Assembly: GCF_029360775.1 (NCBI RefSeq)
Contig: NZ_JARKMZ010000020.1
Coordinates: 62,001 to 126,000, forward strand
Direction of reading: 5' to 3'
Origin: Daejeonella sp. H1SJ63
GTDB taxonomy: Bacteria; Bacteroidota; Bacteroidia; Sphingobacteriales; Sphingobacteriaceae
DNA length: 64,000 nucleotides
In this document: in pieces, positions 63,303 through 64,000 of the stretch
Numbering within the stretch: the first letter of the stretch is position 1
Layout: every line of letters begins with the position of its first letter
The notes under the pieces: generated by a model
Database searches by the model: none
Told to the model about the DNA's origin: nothing
What the model saw: the letters and a program-made list of their open reading frames with translations, nothing else
Position numbers and translations under genes: made by a program

Positions 63303-63437
63303 TTAGAAACCGGTTGTTGTAGTAATAGTAGTAGTATCTACCGTACCTCCGCTACATGGAGTAGTTGATACATTCTTCTTAAACATAAAGACCATTTTTG
63401 ATTTGATCAGCTTGGTCGATTTTTTCGTCTTTTTCAT
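63303..63437 (-). CDS. Putative RiPP (class I lanthipeptide-type) precursor peptide
   Basis: 44 residues. A strongly basic leader (MKKTKKSTKLIKSKMVFMFKK) is followed by a core rich in dehydratable residues and one Cys, ending PCSGGTVDTTTITTTTGF: ten Thr, two Ser, one Cys. Short Lys-rich leader plus Thr-rich tail is the form of precursors annotated as class I lanthipeptides in Sphingobacteriaceae. A hairpin terminator follows closely, as for a highly expressed short message. The divergent neighbour is a LytS-type sensor kinase, a common companion of such peptides. No dehydratase or cyclase gene is in the window; they could lie beyond its right edge. Confidence 0.65.
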   Translation of the reverse strand: MKKTKKSTKLIKSKMVFMFKKNVSTTPCSGGTVDTTTITTTTGF

Positions 63438-63541
63438 AATTTACCATTTAGTTTTTCAGAAGTTAGAAAGACCATTTTGAAAAAAGAAATTTATTACACC
63501 AAGGTAGATTAGCTGTAGATGAACTTGTATATTGCAGCTAA

Positions 63542-64000
63542 ATGGATGAAAATTCAGATCTAAATACTGAGAGGTTTTGGTCTAATACTCTAAAACATAT
63601 ATTGGGATGGGCAATTTTTATTACCTATGAGATAACCTATATATATCTTATGACAGGGAGTGCCGACCTTAATAATTACGCACTGAATTATACCTTAAAT
63701 ATCCTCCTCTTTTATTTTAATGCACATGTTCTTTTTAAATACACTACGGGTAAATTTAAGGGGGCGGCATTTATGACTATCTTACTTGTAATGCTTGAGA
63801 TTATTCTCTTCGTCATGATTAAATTCCCCATAAATCAGCTGATCCTGGGTGAGGAGTTCATGCCAAAATCAGCTGATGAATTTAAAAAAGCAGCCTTTAG
63901 TAATGCCATGCGTACCTTCTATATTTTAGGTTTCAGCACTGCATATTGGTTTGCCATGCAAACGATAAAACGAAACCGCAAGATCAGCGAACTTGAAACC
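63542..64000 (+). CDS. LytS/YehU-type sensor histidine kinase, N-terminal part
   Basis: 153 codons from ATG 63542 to the window end, no stop. Four predicted membrane helices (about 20-38, 45-65, 73-93, 123-143) followed by QTIKRNRKISELET, the start of the coiled linker that precedes the His_kinase domain in this family. In Bacteroidota these kinases pair with LytTR response regulators. Its 104-base divergent spacing from the peptide gene suggests a shared control region. The kinase domain itself is out of view. Confidence 0.7.
   Translation, partial: MDENSDLNTERFWSNTLKHILGWAIFITYEITYIYLMTGSADLNNYALNYTLNILLFYFNAHVLFKYTTGKFKGAAFMTILLVMLEIILFVMIKFPINQLILGEEFMPKSADEFKKAAFSNAMRTFYILGFSTAYWFAMQTIKRNRKISELET

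Noticed and set aside
1-64000. CRISPR arrays, rRNA or tRNA genes, prophage structural genes, integrases
   Set aside because: None were seen on reading both strands; no regular spaced repeats and no cloverleaf or rRNA sequence was recognised, though a covariance search was not possible.

Overview
The window reads as the chromosome of a Bacteroidota bacterium, most likely family Sphingobacteriaceae (Pedobacter-like). Pointers are a SusC/SusD pair, a GldH lipoprotein, CarboxypepD_reg-type TonB receptors, DUF3078 and DUF5916 envelope proteins, almost no Shine-Dalgarno sequences, and many copies of the Bacteroidota -7 promoter box TAnnTTTG. The genus is an inference; no rRNA or tRNA gene is visible.

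Layout. 1-3.3 kb: start of a SusD-like lipoprotein and a complete SusC-like receptor (minus strand). 3.7-5.65 kb: PadR regulator plus PspC-domain membrane protein. 5.7-24.9 kb: mostly housekeeping and envelope genes: M14 carboxypeptidase, murF, a 7TMR-DISM histidine kinase/LuxR response regulator pair, a minus-strand operon holB-ricT-gldH-small membrane protein, a PLP decarboxylase, ruvX, O-methyltransferase, glucosaminidase/LysM lipoprotein, DUF3078, DUF5916, ffh. 24.9-33.7 kb: an accessory region with an orphan lipoprotein/beta-barrel pair, a truncated second copy of the comM 5' end, a broken secreted-lipoprotein gene with an intact small partner, intact comM, ORF6N and RAYT-transposase remnants, REP-like hairpins and a possible Cys-rich peptide/small membrane protein pair.

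33.8-39.4 kb: the standout block, eight tightly packed and partly overlapping plus-strand genes forming a nearly self-contained type II fatty-acid-synthase module: ketoreductase, hotdog dehydratase, atypical ACP, ketosynthase, FabI-like enoyl reductase, AcpS-like phosphopantetheinyl transferase, alpha/beta hydrolase and PlsC-like acyltransferase. It has no malonyl transacylase or KAS III. It probably makes and transfers a specialised acyl chain.

39.5-48.3 kb: msrA, an M16 peptidase and a complete L-rhamnose catabolic operon (transporter, aldolase/dehydrogenase, isomerase, kinase, mutarotase). 48.4-55.2 kb: def, a CarboxypepD_reg-like protein, NifU-like and Mrp/ApbC Fe-S proteins, an AsmA-like/GT51 transglycosylase, hpt, psd and a tiny Met/Cys-rich secreted protein. 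The stretch from the rhamnose operon to psd lies between two nearly identical ~305-bp repeats in inverted orientation (41.5 and 55.3 kb). 56.2-62.8 kb: MscS channel, rplS, trmD, and an iron-uptake pair (PepSY membrane protein and TonB siderophore receptor). 63.3-64 kb: a 44-residue Thr-rich peptide that looks like a RiPP (lanthipeptide-type) precursor, divergent from the start of a LytS-type sensor kinase that runs off the window.

Promoter pattern: at least seven genes start exactly four bases after a TAnnTTTG box, which predicts leaderless transcripts; these boxes also fix several start codons.
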